A stretch of DNA of 64,000 nt from Scopulibacillus_A cellulosilyticus. Its GTDB lineage: Bacteria > Bacillota > Bacilli > Bacillales > Sporolactobacillaceae. Positions 1-9,116 of the stretch are shown here, in pieces (the first letter of the stretch is position 1; every line of letters starts with the position of its first letter). The position numbers and the translations under genes are program-made. Below the pieces are notes generated by a model, which saw only the letters and a program-made list of their open reading frames with translations, ran no database searches and was not told the origin of the DNA. The stretch is taken from the NCBI RefSeq assembly GCF_042665295.1, contig NZ_JBHTCO010000010.1, forward strand, positions 52,200-116,199, read 5' to 3'.

Positions 1-270
1 TCAAAAACCTTTTATAACAAAAAAGTTATTTACAGAAATAGGATTTAGTATTAAAATATAATTCTAATAGCGTAGGTACAAAGACTTATTTTTGCACCTG
101 GTTATTAATTAGTGTTTAGAAAAAGATTGCCTATCTGCCTTTTTAAAAATATAATATTCTTAAATAAAATAGAAGATAGATTGATAAACTGCTTCTTTCA
201 TAATAAAATATATATCTTGTCTCTTATTAGCTATCTGTTTATTAAAAATATGAACAAAAGGAGCACAAAT
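1..270. other. AT-rich left-edge region without a recognised gene
   Basis: No convincing coding region is visible. An open frame runs from a GTG at 112 into the downstream LCP gene, but it has no ribosome binding site and codes for an atypical Phe/Lys/Ile-rich stretch, so I treat it as leader. An imperfect hairpin (about 76-99, arms GGTACAAA and TTTGCACC) may be the end of an off-window transcript. Confidence 0.5.
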
Positions 271-1293
271 ATGGAACGAAATGATTTTGAAACAGAATCT
301 AGAACTTCCTATAAAAGATCCCATAAAAAACCAAAAAAGCGTCGCGGCATCTTACGTACCAGTCTTTTAGTTTTCTTTATTTTAATTCTTTGTGCAACAG
401 GCGCCGGCGCTTATGAATTTCATAAATTAAGTCCATCAAATCACTTTGACAATTTAACAGCTATTGGAAACCCAAATGGCAATTATAAGCAGAAATCAGG
501 TGTCTTCAATGTCTTGTTAATCGGATCTGACGCTAGAAAAGGAGATTCAGTCGGACATACAGACTCGATGATTCTTGTTCATGCTGACTTAAATAAGCAC
601 AAATATTACGCGATGAGTATTCCGCGTGACACTCGTATCTATCTGCCTGGGGAAGGCTACACAAAGCTGACAAGCGTTCAGTATATATCTCAGATTAACC
701 ATGGTGCAAAACAAGGGATTATCGATACAGTAAAGGCAGTCTCTAATTTGACTGGTGTTCCGATCAACTACTACGCTGAAACAAACTATCAAGGTCTCGA
801 AAGCATGGTCGACGCCATTGGCGGAATCGATATGAATGTCCCATTTAACGTTACCCTTACACATCCATGGTATAAAGAAGATAAGAACATGACAATAACG
901 GCAGGAACCCATGAACTTAACGGAAAAATGGTTACCGAAATTGTTCACGAACGCGACTCTGTGCCAGGTACCGATTTTGGACGTCAGAAACTGCAAAGTC
1001 AAGCATTAATCGCTATTGCCAAAAAAGTCATGCAGCCGGCTAATATCACAAAACTCCCGGCACTGGCTCAATCAATGTCTAAATTTCTTGTGGCCACCAA
1101 TATGTCTACTGAAGATATGGTGAGTATTGGACTAGGGGTTAAGAGTGATTTCCACCCTGACAAGCAAATCCATTACCTTCAAGCCAATGGTTCAAGTCAA
1201 GTAATGTTTGATGATGTTCTTAAGGCGGATAACGATGAGTTTATCCTTGACTCTAATCAATTAAATACAACTGTTGAGAAATACTTTAAATAA
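271..1293 (+). CDS. LytR-CpsA-Psr (LCP) family cell-wall glycopolymer transferase
   Basis: 340 residues. LCP enzymes move teichoic-acid or other anionic glycopolymers from undecaprenyl-phosphate carriers to peptidoglycan on the outer face of the membrane. A basic cytoplasmic N-terminus (about 13-28, KKPKKRR) is followed by one membrane anchor (about 29-49) and an external LCP domain. Family hallmarks are seen: LLIGSDAR, the GHTDSMILVH stretch, SIPRDTRI with the conserved Arg, and GGIDMNVPF. I chose the ATG at 271 because AAAAGGAG lies 7 bases upstream; the in-frame ATG at 250 and GTG at 112 have no such site. The gene stands alone and ends at a hairpin shared with the convergent dehydrogenase. 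The exact polymer cannot be told; TagU/LytR-like is the general class. Confidence 0.9.
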   Translation: MERNDFETESRTSYKRSHKKPKKRRGILRTSLLVFFILILCATGAGAYEFHKLSPSNHFDNLTAIGNPNGNYKQKSGVFNVLLIGSDARKGDSVGHTDSMILVHADLNKHKYYAMSIPRDTRIYLPGEGYTKLTSVQYISQINHGAKQGIIDTVKAVSNLTGVPINYYAETNYQGLESMVDAIGGIDMNVPFNVTLTHPWYKEDKNMTITAGTHELNGKMVTEIVHERDSVPGTDFGRQKLQSQALIAIAKKVMQPANITKLPALAQSMSKFLVATNMSTEDMVSIGLGVKSDFHPDKQIHYLQANGSSQVMFDDVLKADNDEFILDSNQLNTTVEKYFK

Positions 1294-1327
1294 AATGATT
1301 ATTTGATTTCCTTTATAATCTAAAATT

Positions 1328-1364
1328 AATCCCGAAAACAACATTGTTAACTGTTTTCGGGATT
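1328..1364. terminator. Bidirectional terminator between LCP gene and SDR
   Basis: Perfect 13-bp stem AATCCCGAAAACA / TGTTTTCGGGATT around an 11-base loop, with AT-rich flanks on both sides. It sits between two convergent genes and can serve both. Confidence 0.85.
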
Positions 1365-1378
1365 ATTATTTTTATAAA

Positions 1379-2119
1379 CTATTGAGCGGTGTAACCGCCA
1401 TCAATAATTAATTCAGTGCCTGTAACAAATTCCGATTCATCTGAAGCCAAATAGAGAGCACCGTAAACGATATCATCTGGTTTCCCAAGTCTTGGCCAAG
1501 GTGTCATTGACTGGAGCTTGTCCTTGTTCTTATTAGTCGCTAACATTGGCGTTTCAATCACACCAGGATGAATCGTATTAACGCGGATCCGATCTTTGGC
1601 ATATTCTACTGCAGCTGTTTTGGAAAGAAGCCTCACAGCCCCCTTGGCAGCATGATATGCAGCAGAGCCCCCGCTTCCGACAATCCCCCAGATTGAAGAT
1701 ATATTAATGATTGATCCTCCGCCCGATTTTCGCATTGCCGGTGCAGTATGCTTAATGCCCAAGAACACGCCCCTAGAGTTGACAGACTGTATTTTTTCCC
1801 AATCCGCAAGCGTTGTGCCATCAATACCTTCACGAGTGATAATCCCCGCATTATTAATCAATACATGAACCGAACCAAAATGATCCATTGTTTGACTTAT
1901 AACCTTTTTCCAATCCTCCTCCTTAGAGACGTCATGAACGATAGACAATGCATCGCCGCCCCTCTCCTTCACAGCAGCAGCCGTTTGCATGACACCCTCT
2001 TCAGAAATATCCGTTAAAACAACTTTTGCCCCTTCCGCTGCAAAAACTTCCGCTTCGGCTGAGCCTTGTCCGCCAGCCGCTCCAGTGATGATAACGACCT
2101 TTCCTTGTAATCGGTTCAT
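1379..2119 (-). CDS. SDR-family NAD(P)-dependent oxidoreductase
   Basis: 246 residues, the usual length of a classical short-chain dehydrogenase. The glycine-rich cofactor motif TGAAGGQG is at 12-19, NNAG at 89-92, and the catalytic Ser141/142-Tyr155-Lys159 set is intact (YHAAK). Asp37 after the second strand (VVLTDIS) favours NAD(H). A C-terminal GTELIIDGGYTAQ stretch is typical of the cyclopentanol / 3-alpha-hydroxysteroid dehydrogenase-like SDRs. It reduces a ketone or oxidises a secondary alcohol; the substrate cannot be inferred. It is monocistronic, with a GGTGAGGGGAG ribosome site upstream of the ATG. Confidence 0.9.
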   Translation of the reverse strand: MNRLQGKVVIITGAAGGQGSAEAEVFAAEGAKVVLTDISEEGVMQTAAAVKERGGDALSIVHDVSKEEDWKKVISQTMDHFGSVHVLINNAGIITREGIDGTTLADWEKIQSVNSRGVFLGIKHTAPAMRKSGGGSIINISSIWGIVGSGGSAAYHAAKGAVRLLSKTAAVEYAKDRIRVNTIHPGVIETPMLATNKNKDKLQSMTPWPRLGKPDDIVYGALYLASDESEFVTGTELIIDGGYTAQ

Positions 2120-2304
2120 TATTTTCTTCTCCCCTCACCTTTTAAAATATTAAATTACAAAAGCTGATGAAATTTTCTTGTATGTGATAAGATTAATTTA
2201 GAGACATTTTCATGATTATTTAAATTTGAACAATGTATTAGCATTTCAAGAAATTACTATTAGTTATTTCTAAACTTACCTTTTATGCAATACTATTTAG
2301 ATTG

Positions 2305-2892
2305 TTAACCGCTTAAAGTTGGCAATTTAAATATATCGTATAAAATTTTCTCAGCTTCCTCTAAAGAAGCAACATACTCCTGATAATCTTCGCGAAACAT
2401 AGAGGCCGGCGAAATTTGATGCACAAGATAAGGTTTATCAGCCTCAGGTAAATATACTATTTCCGCACAATCATCGTTATCATTAAAGAGAACGAAAGCA
2501 TAATCATCGAAATTAATGTCATGTTTTAAATGATACTTATTAGCAATCTCACTAATTCTTGTTGCAATAAGCTTTGCAGTTTTCTCAACTTTTTCATCTT
2601 CTAAAACGTCAACTTCTGAGTTTGCTTCTTGATTTCGTTTGAATAAAGAAGCGAAAAAGATAAAAGGCAACATGATAATAGCAATCAAAACCCCTAGCAG
2701 TCTTAAAGGTCCCTTGAAAACCATATCAAAGGTATCCGCCCAAATTTCCTTAACTGTTGCATGGTCTCTTATTATTTTTGCAAAAATTATATTAAAAAGT
2801 CCTATTAAAATAAAAGAACCTGCCATTCCTCCTGCTGTAATGGCGAAAAATATTAATATAATGATTAGAATTGAATGTATTGAGTAATCCAA
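2305..2892 (-). CDS. Membrane protein of unknown function, last gene of the T7SS effector module
   Basis: 195 residues, starting at a TTG 7 bases after GGAGG. The N-terminus has two hydrophobic segments (about 7-38 and 58-83), and a charged cytoplasmic-type C-terminal domain (about 95-195) follows with acidic and aromatic residues. No family recognised. It lies 42 bp downstream of the six-segment protein and the candidate T7SS effector, so it may be a second immunity or accessory protein. That role is inferred from position only. Confidence 0.65.
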   Translation of the reverse strand: MDYSIHSILIIILIFFAITAGGMAGSFILIGLFNIIFAKIIRDHATVKEIWADTFDMVFKGPLRLLGVLIAIIMLPFIFFASLFKRNQEANSEVDVLEDEKVEKTAKLIATRISEIANKYHLKHDINFDDYAFVLFNDNDDCAEIVYLPEADKPYLVHQISPASMFREDYQEYVASLEEAEKILYDIFKLPTLSG

Positions 2893-2934
2893 TGCTTTCC
2901 TCCATTATGTCTACACTTTTTTACAATTTAATTT

Positions 2935-3624
2935 TTAAGACCTTCTATTATCAAAACGCTCTTTTTTACTGTCTCCTAAATATGGATACATTTTTTTTAA
3001 TTCTTGTCCGTGTTTTAAGATATAAATATATTTATGAACAAAAGTCGTCATAATAAATCCAACTATAATTAGCAATTGAAGGCCAATTATTAAGGACAAT
3101 GTTTCGAAATCAATATTTGTAAAAAGGGTAATACCTACTTGGCTTGTAAGATAGGATATTCCAACGACAATTATAATAATTGTAACGTTTATCGAATCTG
3201 ACGTTTTGACATAATAATCATTTTTTAAAGCCCAAATGTGAAAAATATAGAATACAAAGCCACCAATGAGTAACAATACTAAATCTATATAGGTTATTAG
3301 CGTATTAGTAAAACCTAATTCCCCGATAATTAACGACTGACTCGTAGAAAAGCAATTTATGATGACTAAAAAGCCATACAAGCCAAGAAAAAGTATAAAT
3401 TCCCTTTCAAATTTGTAAGGAGCAACAATAAAAACTAATCCAAAAAAATCACCTAACAGCATAGTAATAAAATTTATATAATAATATAACTCATTTACAT
3501 GTAAATATAACCCGATAATGCTACTTAAATTTAAAACTATTAAAAAAGCAATGACTCCACGTCTTATATTATTTCCGTCAAACAATTTTAAATAATGTTT
3601 ATGACTTTCTTTACTTAATTTCAA
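2935..3624 (-). CDS. Six-pass membrane protein, candidate immunity protein
   Basis: 229 residues with about six hydrophobic segments (about 22-40, 46-66, 75-95, 108-132, 145-165, 177-198) and charged ends; almost no soluble domain. It starts at a TTG after GAGGTG and lies 13 bp downstream of the 370-residue candidate effector whose C-terminus is itself hydrophobic. Membrane-depolarising T7SS toxins such as staphylococcal TspA are neutralised by a polytopic protein (TsaI) coded directly downstream. The arrangement here is the same, but I see no sequence proof of TsaI homology. Alternative: an unrelated transporter-like protein. Confidence 0.65.
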   Translation of the reverse strand: MKLSKESHKHYLKLFDGNNIRRGVIAFLIVLNLSSIIGLYLHVNELYYYINFITMLLGDFFGLVFIVAPYKFEREFILFLGLYGFLVIINCFSTSQSLIIGELGFTNTLITYIDLVLLLIGGFVFYIFHIWALKNDYYVKTSDSINVTIIIIVVGISYLTSQVGITLFTNIDFETLSLIIGLQLLIIVGFIMTTFVHKYIYILKHGQELKKMYPYLGDSKKERFDNRRS

Positions 3625-3637
3625 AAAATCACCTCTA

Positions 3638-4750
3638 TTATTTAAACCAAGATCCTATTTTACCTATAATTTTTGAAGTACCTTTCTTCACAATCCCACT
3701 AATGCTGTCCTTTTTCCCATCGTAGTCAATGTCATATATTTTTAATTTATTTTCTGCGAATGATAAACCTTTTGAAATAAAAAATCCAGCTGCAGCTCCG
3801 GCAAAGGTTCCGATCGGACCTCCAAATACAGTACCGATCATAGCACCAGCTTCAACACCTGCAGCTGTAGATATTGCTGCGTTGGCTATTCCAATACCTA
3901 AATCACCTATAACATTACCCGCAATTTGATTTCCTTTTAGATTATGACGGACACCAAAGGTTATATCTTGTGCAACATTTAAACCTACACCCAGGTAGGT
4001 AAAAGCACCGGCACTTTTAAATTTCCAGCCATTTCTTGTGATTTTTAAATTCTCTTTGACTGCCGTTTTTGGGTCTACCCATTTATAAAGTTTCTTATAA
4101 TTTGTTGCCTTTATATGACTATAGGTTTTTTTATTAAAACCTTCTACATTAGGATTACTTACCCTTACTCTTACTCGTGTTTTCCCCTGTGCGGTTGTAT
4201 AGAAACCTTTAGTTACTCCAAAACCCTTTCGATATCTTCGGTATGCTTTACTTAAAGTATAAGCGCTGCGACTATTACCTATTATGGAGCCGGCAGTGGG
4301 AATAGCATTATCTTCGAATTTATTAATTTCGCTATTTAGTTTTGAAGACGTACCAGTTAATGATGCTGATGAATCAACCGGATAACACATTTTTACATTT
4401 TGCTGTTTTACCCTCGGTTGACTAGCTAAGGAACCATAAACATAGCTTCGCCCTAACTCACTAGTTCCTGATGCCCTAAAATTAACTGGCATATTATCAA
4501 CATCTAAAAATAAATTTATTTTTCTATTAAGGTATTGAGATAGGTTATTCGTATTATTCTCAATTTGGCTTCCTTGACTGTTTAATTGATAAATCATTGA
4601 ATTTATTTGCGAGCTGATTTTTGGCTCAATAGTTAATGATTGAAGGGCATTTCGATAATATTGTTGAGTAGATGAATGGTTATCTGCAAAAGAAAGTAAT
4701 TGATGATTAAAAAATTGTAAAGCTTCGGGATCGACCATAATCCTGCCCAT
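3638..4750 (-). CDS. Candidate T7SS effector: helical targeting domain plus glycine-rich hydrophobic C-terminus
   Basis: 370 residues. The first ~90 are alpha-helical and polar (Gln/Asn/Ser-rich), resembling WXG100/LXG-type targeting regions, with no signal peptide. A basic middle (about 165-235) leads to a hydrophobic glycine/alanine-rich block (about 248-332) with small-xxx-small spacing, such as AGAMIGTVFGGPIGTFAGAA, as in pore-forming glycine-zipper domains. The tail holds a DxDxDG-like segment (YDIDYDGKKD) that could bind calcium. AAAGGAG lies 11 bases before the ATG. It follows the 270-residue protein and precedes membrane proteins. Reading: a secreted membrane-active toxin with immunity downstream. 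An alternative is a structural or colicin-like surface protein; function is inferred. Confidence 0.6.
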   Translation of the reverse strand: MGRIMVDPEALQFFNHQLLSFADNHSSTQQYYRNALQSLTIEPKISSQINSMIYQLNSQGSQIENNTNNLSQYLNRKINLFLDVDNMPVNFRASGTSELGRSYVYGSLASQPRVKQQNVKMCYPVDSSASLTGTSSKLNSEINKFEDNAIPTAGSIIGNSRSAYTLSKAYRRYRKGFGVTKGFYTTAQGKTRVRVRVSNPNVEGFNKKTYSHIKATNYKKLYKWVDPKTAVKENLKITRNGWKFKSAGAFTYLGVGLNVAQDITFGVRHNLKGNQIAGNVIGDLGIGIANAAISTAAGVEAGAMIGTVFGGPIGTFAGAAAGFFISKGLSFAENKLKIYDIDYDGKKDSISGIVKKGTSKIIGKIGSWFK

Positions 4751-4839
4751 ATTACCAACAACTCCTTTAAATTAACATTTATTTCATCATTAAAAAAAGG
4801 AATTTCTAAAAAGAATAATATAAAAAGTGAATTCCTTGT

Positions 4840-5652
4840 TTATTTCCACAGAAGACTATTTCCTCCTGAAACAGACCTTTCAATAACAGCTATGTATTCT
4901 TTAGTAAGACCTATAAGATCAACCTGTTCTGCCTCTAAGTACTCTTTGTTGTTAATATTAACCATTTTTAATCCCCAGTTGTTTACAGGTGAATAGAGAG
5001 TAATGAGTCCCTCAACTGACCACTGATCATGATGAAAGAAGAACACCATCATCCTCCGGAAACGATCTACCTTATCAAGCGACATTTTAAGATTTTTCCA
5101 TAATTCCCTGCTTTGTTCCGTTTTATTTAGTTTATATATTTGATTAACCTTCGATTCTGGAATTCTATTATCCTTACAGAAATCATTAACAAAGTTACCA
5201 GGCAATAATAACCTTCCTTTTTTGCTGATTGATAACTGAGCAATACCCAATTTTGGTAAAATGACATTTTGGAAAGTTTTACTTGGTGATCCCCACTTGT
5301 ATAATTTATAAGATTCTTTATTAATTTGTTCACATTCTACCACGAACTCCTCAGTAAAATAATAGATTGATTGCGGCAGTTGTTCATCTGGTGAATCAAT
5401 TTGAAGAACAACATTTGTATTGGCCATAATTGACATACTAATAATTAAATCTTCATCTATCCAAGCGGTTTCGTTATCTTTACTAATAAAGCCTTTTTCG
5501 ATTAATCCAGAAACTGTACCTTGCCATTCTGCATCGATTTCTTCTCCCAATAATCCAAGAAAGGGATTTTCCATTCCAATAATTACTGGCACTTCAAGCA
5601 TACTTTGTAAAACATATATTTCTTTATTGGTTAGTATCATAAATTCATTCAT
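4840..5652 (-). CDS. Unrecognised cytoplasmic protein of the T7SS module, possible effector chaperone
   Basis: 270 residues, no signal peptide or membrane segment, mixed alpha/beta composition. It opens with MNEFMILTNKEIYVLQSML and ends with a beta-rich region carrying FFFHHDQWSVEGLITLYSP. Size and layout recall EspG-type chaperones of mycobacterial ESX systems and other LXG-associated adaptors, and it sits just upstream of the candidate effector, which suits a dedicated chaperone. I do not recognise a diagnostic motif, so this is positional inference. GGAGGGATACA precedes the ATG. Confidence 0.6.
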   Translation of the reverse strand: MNEFMILTNKEIYVLQSMLEVPVIIGMENPFLGLLGEEIDAEWQGTVSGLIEKGFISKDNETAWIDEDLIISMSIMANTNVVLQIDSPDEQLPQSIYYFTEEFVVECEQINKESYKLYKWGSPSKTFQNVILPKLGIAQLSISKKGRLLLPGNFVNDFCKDNRIPESKVNQIYKLNKTEQSRELWKNLKMSLDKVDRFRRMMVFFFHHDQWSVEGLITLYSPVNNWGLKMVNINNKEYLEAEQVDLIGLTKEYIAVIERSVSGGNSLLWK

Positions 5653-5784
5653 TGTATCCCTCCATTTTAACTCTTATTTAAAAACTATAGAGGTCATAAG
5701 TTTTAATAATAAATACCCGTTTTCATGGAAATTTATTCATATACTTATAATAGAATTCCATCTCATATAATTAATTACCTTAAT

Positions 5785-6006
5785 TTAAAGCGTATCATCA
5801 ATCTTATTTTGACTTAAATCCGTCTCTGGTTTATGTAGTTTATCATCACTCAATGCCTTCCCGACGGCGACAATCAATAAGACACTAGATGATATGAAGA
5901 AAAAGATATTAATAATGATAGATATAATGCCAATTGAAAAGAGCCAAGCACCGGTGAATATGACTAAAGTGAAATGAATCCTTTTTAAGGGAACAGGCTG
6001 CAACAA
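5785..6006 (-). CDS. Small two-pass membrane protein of the T7SS locus
   Basis: 73 residues: two hydrophobic segments (about 11-36 and 37-52) and a short acidic tail. The only plausible start is a TTG at 6006, 24 bases after the stop of the 1,023-residue surface protein, with no clear ribosome site; translational coupling is likely. Small membrane components exist in T7SSb loci (EssA, EsaD partners), but no specific match is visible. Confidence 0.5.
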   Translation of the reverse strand: MLQPVPLKRIHFTLVIFTGAWLFSIGIISIIINIFFFISSSVLLIVAVGKALSDDKLHKPETDLSQNKIDDTL

Positions 6007-6030
6007 TTCAGCGGCAGCCTGTCTGTTAAA

Positions 6031-9000
6031 TTATTTATATTGATCAGTGTCCGTGTTTTCTTGATCTTTTTGTGCTTTCTGATCTTCATTATTTTGCGTT
6101 TGATTATCGTTGTCTTTTTGAACATCATTGGTGTCCGTGTCTTTTTTATTATCTTGGTTATTTACATCTTGTGAATCATTATTTTGTTGGTTCTGATTGT
6201 CCTGATTGGTCTGAGTTTGTGTTTCTCTATTTTGCTTAACCTGGTTATCTTTATTGTCTGAGCTTTGGGTATCCTTGTTTTCTTCCTTTTGAGAATTTCC
6301 GTGCTGTGTGCTTTGAATGTTTCTGTTGCTTACTTGTCTGTTGCTGCTATTGTTGTCAGCGCCATTATCTTTATTGTTTAAGCCATTTAATGCCTGGCGT
6401 GCTTGTACTTTAAGGTTAGCTAAATCACTGATGTCCGGTGTTTTTTCGATCATAGTTTTATAGTAACGGGCGGCTAGTTGAGGGTCGCTGTCTTTGATTT
6501 TATTAGCCTCATCTATTAAAGCTTGTGATCTTTTAATTAATGGCTGTTTAGCAATAGATTGTGTGACATTATTTTGATATGCCAGTCCTAGATAGTACAC
6601 TGCAATTTCATTTGAAACATCAGGATCCATACCTTTATTAAAGTTGTCAATGGCTTTCTGATTTTCAATCACTTGGTTTACTTTATCCTTCGGCATGCCA
6701 ACAGCGCTTGTAATTGTACGGTAATCTTGTTGTTTTTCGCTCAAGTCATTAGATTTTTCGGCTTCTTTTAGCAGAGCATCTGCTGAACGTAACATTGTAT
6801 TGTTATTTTCGTTCTGCATGTCATCATACATACGATTGGATTCGCTGGCGTAGAAAATCGCATCCGAAAATTTTCCATTATCGGCCAATTGACTGGCGTA
6901 TTTTGCATAGGAAATGGCTAATTTCCGATTTGCTGCTTCTTTAGCAATATCCGTTTTAATCGTCGGTCGTGTGCTTAAAATTTCATATGCTTGTTCTTGT
7001 TTATCTGGACTCATGGACGGGGCTTTATTAAGAAGCCGGTTTGATAAATCATCTAATATGGCTTTTGCCCCAGGTGTATTATTGCCCTTATCAACAGACT
7101 CGGAGGCTAAAATAACAGCTTTATTTAGGTCTTTATCAGCGTCTTTTTCGGCTTGAACTGTCAGCCTGTATAGATAGAGCTGTGAAGCTGCTTTTTCGGC
7201 AATGTCTTTAGGGACGCCTGAATCCTCTGCCAGGACTCTATATTGATTAATTATTTGTGATTGATTAGCTTCTTCATAAGCATTCTCATTACCCATTAGT
7301 TTATTTGTTTGATCTAAAAGGTCTTTACTCGAGCCCGCTACGATATCAGCAATCTCTTTATTATTTTTGGCTAGCGGCCCGCCTTGATCGATAACGCGGA
7401 CATGATCGCCATCCTCCTGAATTTGCTTAAGCTCTTCAGCTTCTTTTCCCTTTTTAAGATCTTTATAGTTTTGTTTACTGCGCTTTCCTAAATCATCAAG
7501 TAAATCCCTTGATAGATCATCTTCTTTAGCCTCTGCATAACCAGCCTCTTTCGGTGCGTACTGTTGGGCAATCTGGTATTTATTCAGCGCTTCAATAATT
7601 TTATCAGCATCATTAGCATTAGCTTGTTTATCAGCTGCATTTACTAAGTTTTGATCTGCCCGCTTGATGTCATCAGGGTTAATATTGTCATTAAACAAAT
7701 TGTTATATTTTCCTGCGTAATAAACGATATCTTTTGCATTATCTCCGTTTGGATCATCAACATGATGATTAACATAAATATCCATGTTATCTTCTACAAA
7801 ACGGTTAAACAGCTCTTTCCGGATACTTTCTTGAACATTTTTTACATTTTCATTATCGATATTCAAAGAACTGATCATTTGCTCAGTCGCTTCATCATCG
7901 GAATTAGCTAAACGGTTAACAATAGAATCCACAAGCATGCCAGTCACTTGTTTTTGCATCCATTCATTTGATGAATTGAAGTCTTGACCATAAAATAAAA
8001 CATTATAGTAGTTTCCTGTTTGATAATAATATTGAATTTTATCGTAGAGAGATTCTGGAACAACCAAGGCTATATCGTGATCACCATGGTCGCCGTCGTG
8101 ATTTCCCTTGCCGCCTTGATCTCCCTGGTCTCCGGAGTTTCCATTCCCTTCTGGAGATCCTCCGCCCTGATCTCCTTGACCGCCTTGGCCGTCTTGATCA
8201 CCATGATTACCTTGATCTCCTTGGTTTCCAGAATTTCCATTGCTTCCTGTAGAATCGCCGCCATTATTGCCGGATCCTCCGTTAATAGGAGGTGGTGGTA
8301 TAATACCTCCGTCACCGCCAGTATCCCCATTATCTTCGCTGCCTTCTTGATTACCATTGCCATCCTGGGAGTTATTAGGACCAAGATCACCATTGTTATT
8401 ACCGTTAGGATCCTCTGGATTTACAGGATTTACAGGTATTACTGGAATACCGTTATTATTGTCCTTAGCCTCTTGATCTCCGGTTTCATTTTTGTCCCCT
8501 GGAACAGGTATAACCGTTTGATCATCGTTAACTTCAGATTCATCAATATCACTGCCGCCATGGATAGGTTGTAAAGGTGACACAGCACCAGATTCACTGC
8601 CCTCTCCATCATTTGAAACATTAACAATTGGTAATTTAGATTTTGGTTTTGGTGTCGGCAGTTTGATTTTATCTGAGTCAACAGACAAGGCAACGACAGG
8701 GTTGTCCGACTTACCTGAAGTGTCGACTAAATAGGCTTGTTCATCGGAATCATCAGTGTTAAGCGCCAGGCTGTGTGAAGTGTCCAGTCCGGCATTCGAT
8801 GCTATTTGGTTTGTATCATTTGGATCCAATTGACCATTTTGAAGTTGATTCTTATTTGTGTTTAGCCTAATGCCTTGATGCTTATTTTTAAGTTGGTCAT
8901 CCTTTTTTAAGTTATTGCCCCAATCACTTTTTTGGTGCAGTTGCTCGCTGCTGACTTTACCTCCAGCAGAGTCAGAGCCATTGGCCACCCATTCATAGGC

Positions 9001-9102
9001 TGCGGCACCCCAGCCTAATACAACAAGGACACCGACTGATGTAGATAGAATAACTTTGCGCATTTTTGAATGACTTTTATTCTCTTTGTTATCTTCTGTC
9101 AT
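6031..9102 (-). CDS. Large membrane-anchored surface protein of the T7SS locus
   Basis: 1,023 residues. A basic cytoplasmic start (1-16) precedes one membrane segment (about 17-38); the rest should be outside. Next come a linker, a Gly/Asn/Asp-rich low-complexity stretch (about 230-345, with PPPP and many GxQGxQG-like units), a long helical region (about 345-905) reminiscent of TPR-like solenoids, and a Gln/Asn/Asp-rich hydrophilic tail (about 910-1023). Such a layout could span the cell wall. It starts 14 bp after the kinase/TPR gene and is co-transcribed with it. It may replace EsaA/YueB, the long extracellular T7SSb component, which I do not find by sequence; that equivalence is a guess. 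Confidence 0.7.
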   Translation of the reverse strand: MTEDNKENKSHSKMRKVILSTSVGVLVVLGWGAAAYEWVANGSDSAGGKVSSEQLHQKSDWGNNLKKDDQLKNKHQGIRLNTNKNQLQNGQLDPNDTNQIASNAGLDTSHSLALNTDDSDEQAYLVDTSGKSDNPVVALSVDSDKIKLPTPKPKSKLPIVNVSNDGEGSESGAVSPLQPIHGGSDIDESEVNDDQTVIPVPGDKNETGDQEAKDNNNGIPVIPVNPVNPEDPNGNNNGDLGPNNSQDGNGNQEGSEDNGDTGGDGGIIPPPPINGGSGNNGGDSTGSNGNSGNQGDQGNHGDQDGQGGQGDQGGGSPEGNGNSGDQGDQGGKGNHDGDHGDHDIALVVPESLYDKIQYYYQTGNYYNVLFYGQDFNSSNEWMQKQVTGMLVDSIVNRLANSDDEATEQMISSLNIDNENVKNVQESIRKELFNRFVEDNMDIYVNHHVDDPNGDNAKDIVYYAGKYNNLFNDNINPDDIKRADQNLVNAADKQANANDADKIIEALNKYQIAQQYAPKEAGYAEAKEDDLSRDLLDDLGKRSKQNYKDLKKGKEAEELKQIQEDGDHVRVIDQGGPLAKNNKEIADIVAGSSKDLLDQTNKLMGNENAYEEANQSQIINQYRVLAEDSGVPKDIAEKAASQLYLYRLTVQAEKDADKDLNKAVILASESVDKGNNTPGAKAILDDLSNRLLNKAPSMSPDKQEQAYEILSTRPTIKTDIAKEAANRKLAISYAKYASQLADNGKFSDAIFYASESNRMYDDMQNENNNTMLRSADALLKEAEKSNDLSEKQQDYRTITSAVGMPKDKVNQVIENQKAIDNFNKGMDPDVSNEIAVYYLGLAYQNNVTQSIAKQPLIKRSQALIDEANKIKDSDPQLAARYYKTMIEKTPDISDLANLKVQARQALNGLNNKDNGADNNSSNRQVSNRNIQSTQHGNSQKEENKDTQSSDNKDNQVKQNRETQTQTNQDNQNQQNNDSQDVNNQDNKKDTDTNDVQKDNDNQTQNNEDQKAQKDQENTDTDQYK
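8067..8397 (-). repeat. Low-complexity Gly/Asn/Asp-rich coding repeat
   Basis: Codes for residues about 235-345 of the surface protein. Short imperfect units of Gly-Asn-Gln-Gly-Asp-Gln-Gly type recur, giving partly collagen-like GxY spacing. Such tracts are prone to length variation and may form a flexible wall-spanning spacer. Confidence 0.7.
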
Positions 9103-9116
9103 TAAGAGAAGCCCCC

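Noticed and set aside
112..270. Upstream in-frame extension of the LCP protein from a GTG
   Set aside because: No ribosome site at the GTG, atypical composition, and a good site exists before the ATG at 271 where the family start is expected.
8067..8397. CRISPR-like array suggested by short repeated units
   Set aside because: The units are in frame within a coding region, have irregular length and no unique spacers.
8020..8574. 184-codon plus-strand frame opposite the Gly-rich part of the surface protein
   Set aside because: It is the reverse complement of a low-complexity coding repeat, gives an Ile/Val-rich unnatural protein and has no ribosome site.
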